From Acidiphilium sp. 37-60-79 (GTDB lineage: Bacteria > Pseudomonadota > Alphaproteobacteria > Acetobacterales > Acetobacteraceae), in the NCBI GenBank assembly GCA_002279355.1, contig NCBV01000021.1, positions 1 to 44,738 of the forward strand: DNA of 44,738 bases, written 5' to 3'. A program made the translations under genes and the position numbers. Shown piece after piece: positions 25,901 to 34,926 of this stretch. The notes below the pieces were generated by a model. That model saw only the letters and a program-made list of their open reading frames with translations, ran no database searches and was not told where the DNA came from. Position 1 is the first letter of the stretch. Every line of letters begins with the position of its first letter.

Positions 25901-26517
25901 AACGCTATGCCGGATTCGTGCTGATCGCGATCGTCGCGCTGGTCGCTTCACTTGCTTTCATCACCCTCCGCGCGCCCAAAGATCAGGCCCGCAACGCCGC
26001 GTTCGGCAATCCGGTCGATGGGTTGGTGCTCGGCCTGCGCGCCGAACTCGGTAATCCGGACGCGCAATTCTGGTATGGGGTGACTTGCCAATATGGTTTT
26101 GGCCGGGCGCAGAACATCAAAGCCGCCAAACATTGGTATCGGCGTGCCATCGCCCAAGGGAACGCGCCCGCCGCGTTCAATCTCGGCAATTTATACGAGC
26201 AGGGCAAATACGTGCCGCAAAACCTCGCCCGCGCCGCCTATTGGCTGAAAATCGGTGCCAAGCGCGGCAATCCCGAGGCGGAAAATTCTTTCGGCTATCT
26301 GTTAATGACCGGCCAAGGCGTCACGGCCGATCCGAAACAAGCATTTTTCTGGCTGGCGCGCTCGGTTCTACAAGGCAACGCCATTGCCGCCCGCAATCTG
26401 GCGCTCATGTACCAGCAAGGTCTGTTCGTGCCGCGCGATCAGCAAGCTGCGCGCTTTTGGCGCGAGCGCGCCCGCCACATGGCCGCGAATGGCCCGGAAA
26501 GCCACAAAATCCAATAG
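25897..26517 (+). CDS. Sel1-repeat (TPR-like) protein with N-terminal membrane anchor
   Basis: 206 residues from ATG 25897 (overlaps the rlmH stop); an earlier frame opening is inside rlmH. A hydrophobic segment (about 5-25) anchors or exports it. It then has about four Sel1-like repeats, e.g. GNPDAQFWYGVTCQYGFG, NAPAAFNLGNLYEQGKYV, GNPEAENSFGYLLMTGQGV and GNAIAARNLALMYQQGLFV. Such solenoids mediate protein-protein contacts, often at the envelope. Partner unknown. Confidence 0.85.
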   Translation: MKRYAGFVLIAIVALVASLAFITLRAPKDQARNAAFGNPVDGLVLGLRAELGNPDAQFWYGVTCQYGFGRAQNIKAAKHWYRRAIAQGNAPAAFNLGNLYEQGKYVPQNLARAAYWLKIGAKRGNPEAENSFGYLLMTGQGVTADPKQAFFWLARSVLQGNAIAARNLALMYQQGLFVPRDQQAARFWRERARHMAANGPESHKIQ

Positions 26518-26552
26518 AATCTGCGGCGATTTACCGGTAAGGAGACACCATC

Positions 26553-28094
26553 ATGCGCCCCGTCATGTTAACAATTCTGGATGGATTCGGCTGCCGTTCA
26601 GACAGCGCCGATAACGCCGTCGCCCTGGCGCGCACCCCGCATTTCGACCGGCTCTGGGCAACATCTCCGCATGGCCACTTGCGCACCTGCGGCCTTGATG
26701 TCGGCTTGCCTGACGGCCAAATGGGCAACTCCGAGGTTGGCCATACCAATATCGGCGCGGGCCGCGTGGTGATGCAGGAATTGCCGCGCATCGATAATGC
26801 CATTGCCGATGGATCACTCGCAAGCAATCCAGCACTCGGTGCGTTCATCGCGGGCTTGCGCCAAAGCGGTGGTGCTTGCCATTTGATCGGCCTCGTTTCC
26901 CCCGGCGGCGTGCATGCCCATCAGCGCCATATCGCCGCCCTAGCCACCATCATCGCGGCCGCGGGCATTAAAATTTGGGTGCATGCGCTGATGGACGGGC
27001 GCGATACCCCACCCCAATCCGGCGCGGCTTGCCTCGATTGGCTGCAAGCATCCCTACCCCCAACCGCGCAAATCGGCACCCTCTGTGGCCGCTATTTCGC
27101 GATGGACCGTGATCATCGCTGGGAGCGGGTGCAGCGCGCCTACGATTTGCTCATTGCCGCCCAAGGCACCAAGGCCGAGACCGCTCAGGCCGCAATCCAG
27201 GCCAGCTATGCGGCTGGCCAGACTGACGAATTTGCGCCTCCGTTCGCGATGGCCGATTATCCCGGGATGCAGGATGGTGATGGCGTGCTCTGCGCCAATT
27301 TTCGAGCGGATCGGGTGCGCGAGATCCTCACCGCTTTGCTCGATCCGGATTTTGACGGTTTCAACCGCGCCCGATCCTGCATATTCGCGGCAACCCTCGG
27401 CATGGTCGCTTATTCGACCGAGCTAGACCGATATATGCCAGCCTTGTTCTCGCCCCCGCCGATGGATCAATTGCTCGGCGCGGTGGTGTCCGCCGCCGGG
27501 ATGACCCAGCTACGCGCCGCCGAGACCGAAAAATACCCGCATGTGACCTATTTTCTCAATGGCGGCGCCGAGCAGGAATATCCCGGCGAAGAGCGGATCA
27601 TGGTCGCGTCGCCCAAAGTCGCGACCTATGATTTGCAGCCCGAAATGTCCGCCCCCGAACTCACCGAAAAACTGGTCGCCGCCATCGCATCGGGACGGTT
27701 TGACCTGATTGTGCTGAATTTCGCCAATCCCGACATGGTCGGCCATACCGGCAATCTCGCAGCGGCGATCAAGGCGGTCGAAGCCGTCGATACCGGCCTG
27801 GGTGCCATCGCCGATGCCATCGCCGGGCAAGGCGGCGCGCTGCTGGTCACCGCCGATCACGGCAATTGCGAATTGATGAAAGACCCGGAAACCGGTGGCC
27901 CGCACACCGCCCACACGCTCAATCAAGTGCCGGTGCTGCTGGCAGGCGCCCCTGGCGTCACCGGGCTACATGACGGGCGGCTTGCCGATATTGCCCCCAC
28001 GCTGCTGGCCTTACTCGGCTTGCCGCAACCGGCCGTAATGACCGGCCAAAGCCTGCTGGTTCACGCCGATGCGCCAACGTCGCGTGCGACCTGA
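26553..28094 (+). CDS. gpmI: 2,3-bisphosphoglycerate-independent phosphoglycerate mutase
   Basis: 513 residues, normal length. Interconverts 3- and 2-phosphoglycerate with two Mn ions. TILDGFG (D10), nucleophile S60 in MGNSEVGHTNIGAG, the RADRVREIL loop, NFANPDMVGHTGN and TADHGNCE are the alkaline-phosphatase-superfamily metal sites. AAGGAG precedes the ATG. The last 26 bases overlap the EnvC-like gene. Confidence 0.96.
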   Translation: MRPVMLTILDGFGCRSDSADNAVALARTPHFDRLWATSPHGHLRTCGLDVGLPDGQMGNSEVGHTNIGAGRVVMQELPRIDNAIADGSLASNPALGAFIAGLRQSGGACHLIGLVSPGGVHAHQRHIAALATIIAAAGIKIWVHALMDGRDTPPQSGAACLDWLQASLPPTAQIGTLCGRYFAMDRDHRWERVQRAYDLLIAAQGTKAETAQAAIQASYAAGQTDEFAPPFAMADYPGMQDGDGVLCANFRADRVREILTALLDPDFDGFNRARSCIFAATLGMVAYSTELDRYMPALFSPPPMDQLLGAVVSAAGMTQLRAAETEKYPHVTYFLNGGAEQEYPGEERIMVASPKVATYDLQPEMSAPELTEKLVAAIASGRFDLIVLNFANPDMVGHTGNLAAAIKAVEAVDTGLGAIADAIAGQGGALLVTADHGNCELMKDPETGGPHTAHTLNQVPVLLAGAPGVTGLHDGRLADIAPTLLALLGLPQPAVMTGQSLLVHADAPTSRAT

Positions 28095-29289
28095 CCATCG
28101 CCTCATCACGGGGCTGGCGCTGGGCGCTGCTTTAGCCGCTGCCCTGGCAGGCCATGCTCATGCTGCCCAGCCGAGCCTCAGCCGTGCCGAGCAGCAGCGC
28201 GCCGCCGTCCTCGCGCATGCCCATGCCGATCAACAACGCGCCGCCCGCGCCGCCCGCGATGAAGCCGCCGCGCAGCAACGCGCCAACGCGCTGGTCCATC
28301 AGGAAATCACCCTCAACGCCACCTTGCGCTCCACCGAGGATCATACAGCGCGCATCACCGCCCGCCTCGCCACCCTGGATCAAGCGATGATTACAGCCGA
28401 TGCGACCCGCGCCCATGACACCGCATCGATCCGCCCGCTCATTCCCGTGATGCTGCGCCTCGCGCTGCACCCCACAGCGAGCCTGCTCGGCAGTGGCCGC
28501 GATCTGGGCAGCGCCGTACAAGGTGCTTTGGTGATGCGCGGCCTGACCCGCGAGATCAATCAACGCGCCGCAGCCTTGCGCGCTGTGATAACCCAGGATC
28601 AGGCACTCCGTCAGCAAATCGCCACACAGCAAACCGCGCTGCAAGCCGCCACGACCCGCCAAACCACAGCGCGTGACCAGCTGCAAACCGCCATCGCCGC
28701 CGCTCAGACCGCACAACGCGCCGCCAGTGCGATCCAATTGCGTGCGCAACGCGCCGCCGCGGCGGATGCCGCCCGCGCCCGATCGCTCGGCGGCCTCATC
28801 GCCCGCTTGCAAGCCGCGCAACGCCAAGCCGCCGCCCGCGCCGCCGCCGCGCGGATCAAGCCATTTGCCCCCGCGAACAACCATTCCAAGAGCAGCGCCC
28901 CCACCGATTTGCGCGGCGCACCAGTGGCTGGGCGGTTGATCCGCCAATTCGGCGAGCAAACCATGGCCGGTCCTGCGTTGGGCGACACATTCGCCACCAC
29001 CCCCTCCGCCATGGTGAGCGCCACCTGCACCGGGCGCGTCGCCTTTGCCCGCCGATTCCAATCCTATGGTAAGCTGCTGATCCTCTCTTGCGCGGGCGGC
29101 AACGATTTTGTGATCGCCGGCGTTGACCGATTTGTGGTGCAGGTTGGTCAAAAAATCGTGCCCGGTCAGCCCATTGCCGCCATGGCGGCACACGGCAACC
29201 ATGGCGCGGCTGCACCGAAACTCTATGTAGAATTGCGTCATGATGGTAAGCCAGTGAACCCGGCGTTGGGATTTGGTGTGGGACGCTAG
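28069..29289 (+). CDS. EnvC-like murein hydrolase activator (degenerate M23)
   Basis: 406 residues: signal peptide (about 1-32), then a long Ala/Gln/Arg-rich coiled coil (about 35-265), then a LytM/M23 domain (about 280-400). The peptidase metal ligands are not apparent: the usual HxH-type strand HLHFE reads KLYVELRHDG, and no HxxxD is seen. It therefore matches EnvC-type activators of amidases rather than an active endopeptidase. It overlaps gpmI by 26 bp and lies upstream of ctpA, the usual alphaproteobacterial order. Acts in the periplasm at division septa by analogy. Confidence 0.87.
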   Translation: MRQRRVRPDHRLITGLALGAALAAALAGHAHAAQPSLSRAEQQRAAVLAHAHADQQRAARAARDEAAAQQRANALVHQEITLNATLRSTEDHTARITARLATLDQAMITADATRAHDTASIRPLIPVMLRLALHPTASLLGSGRDLGSAVQGALVMRGLTREINQRAAALRAVITQDQALRQQIATQQTALQAATTRQTTARDQLQTAIAAAQTAQRAASAIQLRAQRAAAADAARARSLGGLIARLQAAQRQAAARAAAARIKPFAPANNHSKSSAPTDLRGAPVAGRLIRQFGEQTMAGPALGDTFATTPSAMVSATCTGRVAFARRFQSYGKLLILSCAGGNDFVIAGVDRFVVQVGQKIVPGQPIAAMAAHGNHGAAAPKLYVELRHDGKPVNPALGFGVGR

Positions 29290-29341
29290 TGTCCTGCCCC
29301 TGAAATTCATGAGATGAATTTCAGGGATAAGCAGGCCACTA
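29286..29341. repeat. REP-like palindrome A between envC-like gene and ctpA
   Basis: Inner arms of 13 bp are perfect (29298-29310 / 29314-29326) around a GAG loop. Outer arms TAGTGTCCTGC (29287-29297) and GCAGGCCACTA (29331-29341) pair with one mismatch. The structure starts at the last codons of the upstream gene and could also terminate it. Confidence 0.65.
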
Positions 29342-29355
29342 AATCATTGAATTCT

Positions 29356-29408
29356 CTAGTGTCCACTCTGATTCCGAAATCCAACGGATTTCAGAATCGG
29401 GACACTAG
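29356..29408. repeat. REP-like palindrome B between envC-like gene and ctpA
   Basis: Outer arms CTAGTGTCC (29356-29364) / GGACACTAG (29400-29408) are perfect; inner arms ATTCCGAAATCC (29371-29382) / GGATTTCAGAAT (29386-29397) have one mismatch around an AAC loop. It shares the outer TAGTGTCC box with palindrome A but has a different inner stem, as in paired REP/BIME-type elements. Confidence 0.65.
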
Positions 29409-29480
29409 CCAGATTGCGATGGCTGGACTTCCGCGCCAAGCCCCCGCATGATGCTGCCATAGACAAAGGATTGAAAACGG

Positions 29481-30851
29481 ATGACGCGTAAGGCTGGATT
29501 ATTAGTGTCCTGCGGATTTGTGCTCGGAATTGGCGTTGGCACCATCGCGCCTGCGTTCCACGCGGCCTTGGCCGATTCGGCACCTGGTTCGAAGACCGAT
29601 CAACAACTCAGCCTGTTCGGCGATGTGTTCGAGCGCGTGCGCGCCGATTACGTTTCGCCCGAGCCCGCCCGCAAACTGATCTATGGTGCCCTCAACGGCA
29701 TGCTCGCGGCACTCGATCCGCATAGCGGCTACATGAATAAGCGCCAATACAAGGACATGCAGGCCGAAACCTCAGGCCAGTTCGGCGGGTTGGGGCTTGA
29801 AGTGTCTGAAGCCTCCGGCTTCATCAAAGTCATCACCCCGATCGATGACACCCCCGCCGCCAAGGCCGGCATCAAGCCCGGTGATTTGATCGTCGCGATC
29901 AACAACAAGCCGCTGGTCGGATTGTCGCTCAATCAGGCGGTCAATGACATGCGTGGCAAGGTTGGTTCGCCGATCACCTTGACAATCAAGCGCGCTGGTA
30001 TCGAAAAGCCGATTACGGCCACGCTGGTCCGCGCGATCATCCATGTCAAAGCCGTGCATAGCCATCTCTATGGTTCCATCGGCTATATGCGCCTGACCAG
30101 CTTCGCCCAAAACGCCAATCGCGATATCCGCCGCGCCGTGCGCAAGCTTAACAAGGAAGCCAAAGCCAAGGGCCACCCGATCACGGGTTACGTGCTCGAT
30201 TTGCGCAACAACCCCGGCGGCTTGCTCGATCAAGGCGTCGCCGTCGCCGATGATTTCCTCAATTCAGGCGAAATCGTCTCGACCCATGGACGCCATTCGG
30301 AAGATGATGCGGTGTGGTATGCGCATCCGGGCGATATTCTGCATGGCAAGCCCATGGTCGTGCTGATCAATGCCGGCACCGCCTCCGCTGCCGAAATTGT
30401 CACCGCCGCCTTGCAGCAAAATCGCCGCGCCGTGGTCATGGGCACGCGCAGCTTCGGCAAAGGCTCGGTGCAAACTATTTTCCGCATCCCCGGCCACGGC
30501 GCGTTGCGCCTGACCACCGCCCTCTATTACACGCCGTCCGGCAAATCCTTGCAGGATTACGGCGTCACCCCGGATATTGTGGTGCACGAAACCCGCAACC
30601 CCAAGGATCATTTCCCGAAAGTGCGCGAAGCCAATATGCCCAACGCTTTTCACAACCCATCCGGCCTGAAAGCACCGCAACTGCCTCCCAAAATCACGTT
30701 GCCGCCGATGGTGCAAACCATCGATCCGCGCCCACCAACCGGCTTCCCCGCCCTGAAACCCGGCGTAGCCGCCACCGACTATCAGCTGCAAACGGCGCTG
30801 AAACTGGTCGGGGCAATGGCCTCCACACCGGCATCGGCAAAAGCGCCCTAA
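29481..30851 (+). CDS. ctpA: Carboxy-terminal processing protease CtpA (S41)
   Basis: 456 residues. Signal peptide or anchor (about 5-32), N-terminal helical part, PDZ domain (about 100-185, with GLGLEVSEASGFIKV), and catalytic core with the Ser/Lys dyad S302 in NAGTASAAEIV and K327 in RSFGKGSVQT. Periplasmic protease that trims C-termini and regulates murein hydrolases in related bacteria. The neighbouring EnvC-like and YibQ-like genes fit a cell-wall role. ATG follows AAGGATTG. Confidence 0.94.
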   Translation: MTRKAGLLVSCGFVLGIGVGTIAPAFHAALADSAPGSKTDQQLSLFGDVFERVRADYVSPEPARKLIYGALNGMLAALDPHSGYMNKRQYKDMQAETSGQFGGLGLEVSEASGFIKVITPIDDTPAAKAGIKPGDLIVAINNKPLVGLSLNQAVNDMRGKVGSPITLTIKRAGIEKPITATLVRAIIHVKAVHSHLYGSIGYMRLTSFAQNANRDIRRAVRKLNKEAKAKGHPITGYVLDLRNNPGGLLDQGVAVADDFLNSGEIVSTHGRHSEDDAVWYAHPGDILHGKPMVVLINAGTASAAEIVTAALQQNRRAVVMGTRSFGKGSVQTIFRIPGHGALRLTTALYYTPSGKSLQDYGVTPDIVVHETRNPKDHFPKVREANMPNAFHNPSGLKAPQLPPKITLPPMVQTIDPRPPTGFPALKPGVAATDYQLQTALKLVGAMASTPASAKAP

Positions 30852-30939
30852 ATCGTGGCTGTGCGGCATCAATCACCATCGAGCCTTGGCCGCCCGCGCC
30901 AGCGGACGGCCAAGCACGATAAATCGGGGTCAATGAAAC

Positions 30940-31890
30940 GTGACGTCGGTGACCGGTGAATTGGCAGCGCTGCCACGCGGGGTAATCTGGTTCTGGGCGG
31001 TCATTCTCGGCGCCGCCGCGATAGGTGCCGCTTGGCTAGATTATCTCGGCCCCCCATCCGCCCTCACCTCAACCGCCCTCACCTCGGTTGCAGCGATCCA
31101 CCGGCCCAGCGCCGCCCTATCGCGCCCCAGCCGGTACAACGCCGCTTGGTCAGTGCCCCGGCCCAGCCCCTATGGCGTGCTGCCCAAGCAATATTACGGC
31201 GCCCCCACAGCGCCGCTGATGCGCCATCAAGCGCCTATAGCCTTGTTGGTTACCGGCTTTGGCGGCTTAAACGGCCCGGGCAGCGCCGCGATCAACGCGT
31301 TACCGGCCGGCGTGTCAATCGCGATCACACCGTTCGGTTTGGGATTGCACCAACTCGCCCGCACGGCACGTCGCTCAGGTCACGAAACCCTGGTCAGCCT
31401 GCCGGTCGGCGGCGTCTCGGCGCGACAGGAACCCTATATCCTCAATATCGGCAATCAATCGGACGTCAATGGCCGCGCCTTGGACTGGGCGCTCTCGCGC
31501 TTCGAGGGGTATGTCGGCGTCACCGATGCTGGCGCCTTGCCCAATAGCGGGCGGTTCTTGCAAGACCCGGCCGATGCGTTCTGGCTAATCAACAGTCTGA
31601 AAGCGGATGGGCTGTTTATGCTCGATATCAACCCTGCTGCCGCCCTGCCTGACGGCCCGGATGCCGGGCGCGCCAGCGTGGTGATGGCCGCCGATCAAGG
31701 CGTTGTCGGCCTCAAGGCGGGTCTGGCCCGGCTCGTCCGCATTGCGCATCGTGGCGGCAGCGCCATTGGCGTGATCGAATCGCCCAATACCGCCGAATTA
31801 GCCGCACTCGCAGCCTGGGCACAGCACTTGCCCGCCGCGACCGCCTTGGTTCCGGTCAGCGCGGTCATGGCCAACGGAGCCAGCCAGTGA
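30940..31890 (+). CDS. Divergent polysaccharide deacetylase family protein (YibQ/DUF610)
   Basis: 316 residues from GTG 30940. An N-terminal membrane segment (about 12-32) and a Pro-rich linker precede the NodB-like fold: IALLVTGFGGLNGPG, GVSIAITPFGLGLHQLARTARRSGHETLVSLPVGG, and the region around SRFEGYVGVTDAGALPNSGRFL. YibQ-like proteins lie next to envC and ctpA in many proteobacteria and are presumed envelope enzymes; activity is unproven. Overlaps rppH by 4 bp. Confidence 0.87.
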   Translation: MTSVTGELAALPRGVIWFWAVILGAAAIGAAWLDYLGPPSALTSTALTSVAAIHRPSAALSRPSRYNAAWSVPRPSPYGVLPKQYYGAPTAPLMRHQAPIALLVTGFGGLNGPGSAAINALPAGVSIAITPFGLGLHQLARTARRSGHETLVSLPVGGVSARQEPYILNIGNQSDVNGRALDWALSRFEGYVGVTDAGALPNSGRFLQDPADAFWLINSLKADGLFMLDINPAAALPDGPDAGRASVVMAADQGVVGLKAGLARLVRIAHRGGSAIGVIESPNTAELAALAAWAQHLPAATALVPVSAVMANGASQ

Positions 31891-32393
31891 CGCAACCGAA
31901 CGCCCAGCCAAGCGCCCTGCCCTATCGCGCCAATGTCGGCGCTGCTCTGTTCAATCGCCAGGGTGAAATTTTGGTCGCTCGCCGTGCGGATTTGCGCGCG
32001 TTCGAGCATTTTCCTTGGCAACTTCCCCAAGGCGGCATTGATGCCGGCGAAGATCCGCGCCGCGCCGTGGTGCGCGAATTGCGCGAGGAAATCGGCACCG
32101 ATGCGGTCGAAATTATCGGCGAAATCCCCGATTGGCTGACCTATGAATTCCCTGATGAGGTCGTGCAAAAATTCGGCAATCGCCATCGCGGGCAGCGCCA
32201 GCGCTGGTTTGCGCTGCGTTTTCTCGGCACCGATGATCTGATCCGGTTGGATGCCGATGCGCATCCAGAATTCTCCGAATGGCGCTGGGTTCCCTTGGAA
32301 TCGATCGTGGCTCTGGCGGTTCCGTTCAAGCGCCATATCTATCAACGCATTGCTGATGCTTTTTCACAATTCACCACACCGAATGGAGCGTAA
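31887..32393 (+). CDS. rppH: RNA pyrophosphohydrolase RppH
   Basis: 168 residues, Nudix hydrolase. Removes pyrophosphate from mRNA 5' ends to start decay. PYRANVGAALFNRQGEILVARR, FPWQLPQGG, Nudix box from GGIDAGEDPRRA to LREEIG, and the RppH-typical GQRQRWFALRFLG. GTG start overlapping the yibQ-like stop; 3 bp before the next gene. Confidence 0.94.
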   Translation: MTQPNAQPSALPYRANVGAALFNRQGEILVARRADLRAFEHFPWQLPQGGIDAGEDPRRAVVRELREEIGTDAVEIIGEIPDWLTYEFPDEVVQKFGNRHRGQRQRWFALRFLGTDDLIRLDADAHPEFSEWRWVPLESIVALAVPFKRHIYQRIADAFSQFTTPNGA

Positions 32394-32395
32394 TA

Positions 32396-33061
32396 ATGGG
32401 TGAGATGATCGAATTAACCGCCTCTTGCGGCCATAAATTTGCGGCCTACGCCGCAGGCGAGCCAACCGCCCGGCGCGGGCTCGTGGTGGTGCAGGAAATT
32501 TTCGGCGTGAATAGCCATATGCGCCAAATCGCCGATCATTTGGCCTCATTCGGTTATCGGGTGATCTCGCCTGCCCTGTTTGATCGTGCTGAACGCGGCG
32601 TCGAACTCGCCTATAATCAGGAAGGTATCCAGAAAGGCTTGGCACTGCGCGCAGCAATCGATGAAGCCGACGTGATGCGCGATATCGAAGCCTCAGCCGC
32701 CGCCCTCTCGCCGCGCCCGACCGGCATTATCGGCTATTGCTGGGGCGGGACGATCGCTTGGTGGGGTGCCACGCGCAGCAAAAGCTTCAAGGCCGCAATC
32801 GGCTGGTATGGCGGGGGCATCGCCGCCAGCAAAGACGCCGAACTCCATTGCCCGGTGCAATTGCATTTCGGCGCCGAGGATAAAGGCATTCCGCTCACCG
32901 ATGTCGAAGCGATTCAAAAATCCCACCCTGAGCTTCCGATTTTCATCTATCCCGGCGCCGATCACGGCTTTGGTTGCCATGATCGCGCCAGTTTCAACAG
33001 CCAGGCTAACGAAATCGCCGAGCATCGCAGCCTCGCTTTTTTCGCTGAACATCTGGTCTGA
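32396..33061 (+). CDS. Dienelactone hydrolase family protein
   Basis: 221 residues, alpha/beta hydrolase. Nucleophile C115 in IIGYCWGGTIAW, acid in HFGAEDKGIPL, His in YPGADHGFGCHDR: the Cys-Asp-His triad of dienelactone hydrolase. The natural substrate is not evident; no aromatic degradation genes are nearby. Follows rppH by 2 bp, so it is co-transcribed. Confidence 0.92.
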   Translation: MGEMIELTASCGHKFAAYAAGEPTARRGLVVVQEIFGVNSHMRQIADHLASFGYRVISPALFDRAERGVELAYNQEGIQKGLALRAAIDEADVMRDIEASAAALSPRPTGIIGYCWGGTIAWWGATRSKSFKAAIGWYGGGIAASKDAELHCPVQLHFGAEDKGIPLTDVEAIQKSHPELPIFIYPGADHGFGCHDRASFNSQANEIAEHRSLAFFAEHLV

Positions 33062-33118
33062 CCCGAACGCACCACGACAGAGATTGAACCGCACGGCGGG
33101 AAGTGCTCATAGATCGCC

Positions 33119-34696
33119 ATGACCGAGCATCATCACGCCGAGCGGATTCTCATTCTCGATTTCGGCAGCCAAGTAACCCAACTCATTGCCCGCCGCCTGC
33201 GCGAAGCCGGTGTCTATTGCGAAATCTGGCCGTTTGACGCTGATCCTGCCCGCATGGCGGCGTTCGGCGCGCGCGGCTTTATTCTGTCGGGCGGCCCCGC
33301 CAGCGTCAGCGAGGCCGGTTCGCCCCGCGCCCCTGATTTGGTGTTTCACGCGGGCGTGCCGGTGCTGGGCATTTGCTATGGCCAAATGACCATGTGCGCC
33401 CAACTCGGCGGCGATGTGGATAGCGCGCATATCCGCGAATTTGGCCGCGCAACTGTCCAAATTACCGAAAATTGCGGCCTGTTCGAGGGGGTTTGGGCGG
33501 CTGGCAGCCAGGAAACCGTCTGGATGAGCCATGGTGACCATATCAGCGCGCCACCACCCGGCTTTCGCACCGTTGCGGTCAGTGAAGGCGCGCCCTACGC
33601 CGTCATCGCCGATGATAGCCGCAAGTTTTACGGGCTGATGTTCCACCCGGAAGTCATGCACACGCCGCACGGCGCCCAATTGCTCGGCAATTTCGTTCAT
33701 CGCGTCTGCGGCCTTGCGCGCCGCTGGACCATGGCCAATTTCCGCGACACCGCCCGTGCGGCGATCAAATCCCAGGTTGGCGCCGGCCGGGTCATTTGCG
33801 GTCTCTCCGGTGGCGTCGATTCCGCCGTGGCCGCTGCCCTGATCCACGAAGCCATCGGCGAGCAGCTGGTCTGTATTTTCGTCGATCACGGCCTATTGCG
33901 CGCCCATGAGGCGGATGAGGTGGTGAGCCTGTTCCGGGATCGTTTCAATATCCGCCTGATCCATCGCGATGCGTCGGATTTATTTTTCACCGCCCTCGCG
34001 GGTATCAGCGATCCGGAGCAAAAGCGCAAAATTATCGGCGGGCTGTTCATCGATGTGTTCGAGCAAGAGGCCCAAAAGCTGGGCGGTGCCGATTTCCTTG
34101 CCCAAGGCACGCTCTATCCCGACGTGATCGAAAGCGTCTCGGTCAGCGGTGGACCCAGCGCTGTGATCAAATCACATCATAATGTCGGCGGCCTGCCTGC
34201 GCGTATGCGCCTCAAATTGGTCGAGCCGCTGCGCGAGCTCTTCAAAGACGAAGTCCGCGCCTTGGGCCGCGAATTGGGCCTGCCCGAAACATTGGTCGGC
34301 CGCCATCCGTTCCCCGGCCCCGGCCTCGCGATCCGCATCCCCGGCCCGGTCGATCGTGAAAAAGTTTCGATCCTGCAAAAAGCTGACGCGATCTACCTGC
34401 ATGAAATTCGCGCAGCCGGCCTCTATGACCAAATCTGGCAAGCCTTCGTCGCCCTGCTGCCGGTGCGTAGCGTCGGCGTCATGGGCGATGGCCGCACCTA
34501 CGATTATGCCTGCGCCCTCCGCGCCGTGACCAGCACCGACGGCATGACCGCCGATGTATTCCCCTTCGAAATGACCTTCCTCAACCGCGTCGCTGGCCGC
34601 ATCGTCAATGAAGTGCGCGGCATCAACCGCGTAACCTACGACATCACCAGCAAACCCCCCGGCACCATCGAGTGGGAACATAAGATACTGATATAA
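33119..34696 (+). CDS. guaA: GMP synthase (glutamine-hydrolysing)
   Basis: 525 residues. Converts XMP to GMP. N-terminal glutaminase ([18 protein letters not shown]86 in [15 protein letters not shown]), ATP pyrophosphatase P-loop [11 protein letters not shown], then the dimerisation domain. Most GuaA proteins end GTIEWE; here the frame continues with HKILI before TAA. The added residues lie just after an island attachment core, so the C-terminus seems to have been rewritten by integration. Confidence 0.97.
   Translation: MTEHHHAERILILDFGSQVTQLIARRLREAGVYCEIWPFDADPARMAAFGARGFILSGGPASVSEAGSPRAPDLVFHAGVPVLGICYGQMTMCAQLGGDVDSAHIREFGRATVQITENCGLFEGVWAAGSQETVWMSHGDHISAPPPGFRTVAVSEGAPYAVIADDSRKFYGLMFHPEVMHTPHGAQLLGNFVHRVCGLARRWTMANFRDTARAAIKSQVGAGRVICGLSGGVDSAVAAALIHEAIGEQLVCIFVDHGLLRAHEADEVVSLFRDRFNIRLIHRDASDLFFTALAGISDPEQKRKIIGGLFIDVFEQEAQKLGGADFLAQGTLYPDVIESVSVSGGPSAVIKSHHNVGGLPARMRLKLVEPLRELFKDEVRALGRELGLPETLVGRHPFPGPGLAIRIPGPVDREKVSILQKADAIYLHEIRAAGLYDQIWQAFVALLPVRSVGVMGDGRTYDYACALRAVTSTDGMTADVFPFEMTFLNRVAGRIVNEVRGINRVTYDITSKPPGTIEWEHKILI
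34670..34677 (+). other. Putative att core (left junction of the island) in the guaA 3' end
   Basis: GAGTGGGA at codons for E-W-E of guaA matches the conserved core at which integrases of guaA-associated genomic islands are known to recombine. The sequence after it departs from the usual stop. I found no second copy up to the window edge. Confidence 0.65.
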
Positions 34697-34761
34697 ATAT
34701 ATATTCTGTCATTCTCTATCGACACCTATCGGGGCGCAGTGCTTCGCGCTCACGGCTTACC

Positions 34762-34907
34762 TGACGGTATGCCTAGATATTGCGTAAGGCCGAAAACCAG
34801 AATACCGTCAGAGGTGTTGAGGCTCTTGACGGTATTCTTTCTAGGCTAATTATCTGGAAACAAAGTGAAATCTGATCCAAGAGCCTGTCAAAAGTGCGTG
34901 ACGGTAT
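34762..34907. repeat. Four TGACGGTAT boxes upstream of the integrase
   Basis: Direct copies at 34762-34770, 34827-34835 and 34899-34907, and one inverted copy at 34802-34810. The second and third boxes extend into a perfect 12-bp inverted repeat (34799-34810 / 34827-34838, 16-nt loop). Direct copies are 65 and 72 bp apart. This looks like arm-type integrase or excisionase sites beside attL, possibly also controlling int. Confidence 0.65.
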
Positions 34908-34926
34908 TTTTGGAAAGGAGGCCGCG

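Noticed and set aside
28132-29310. 392-codon minus-strand frame
   Set aside because: Antisense of the Ala-rich EnvC-like coiled coil; Gly-rich low-complexity translation.
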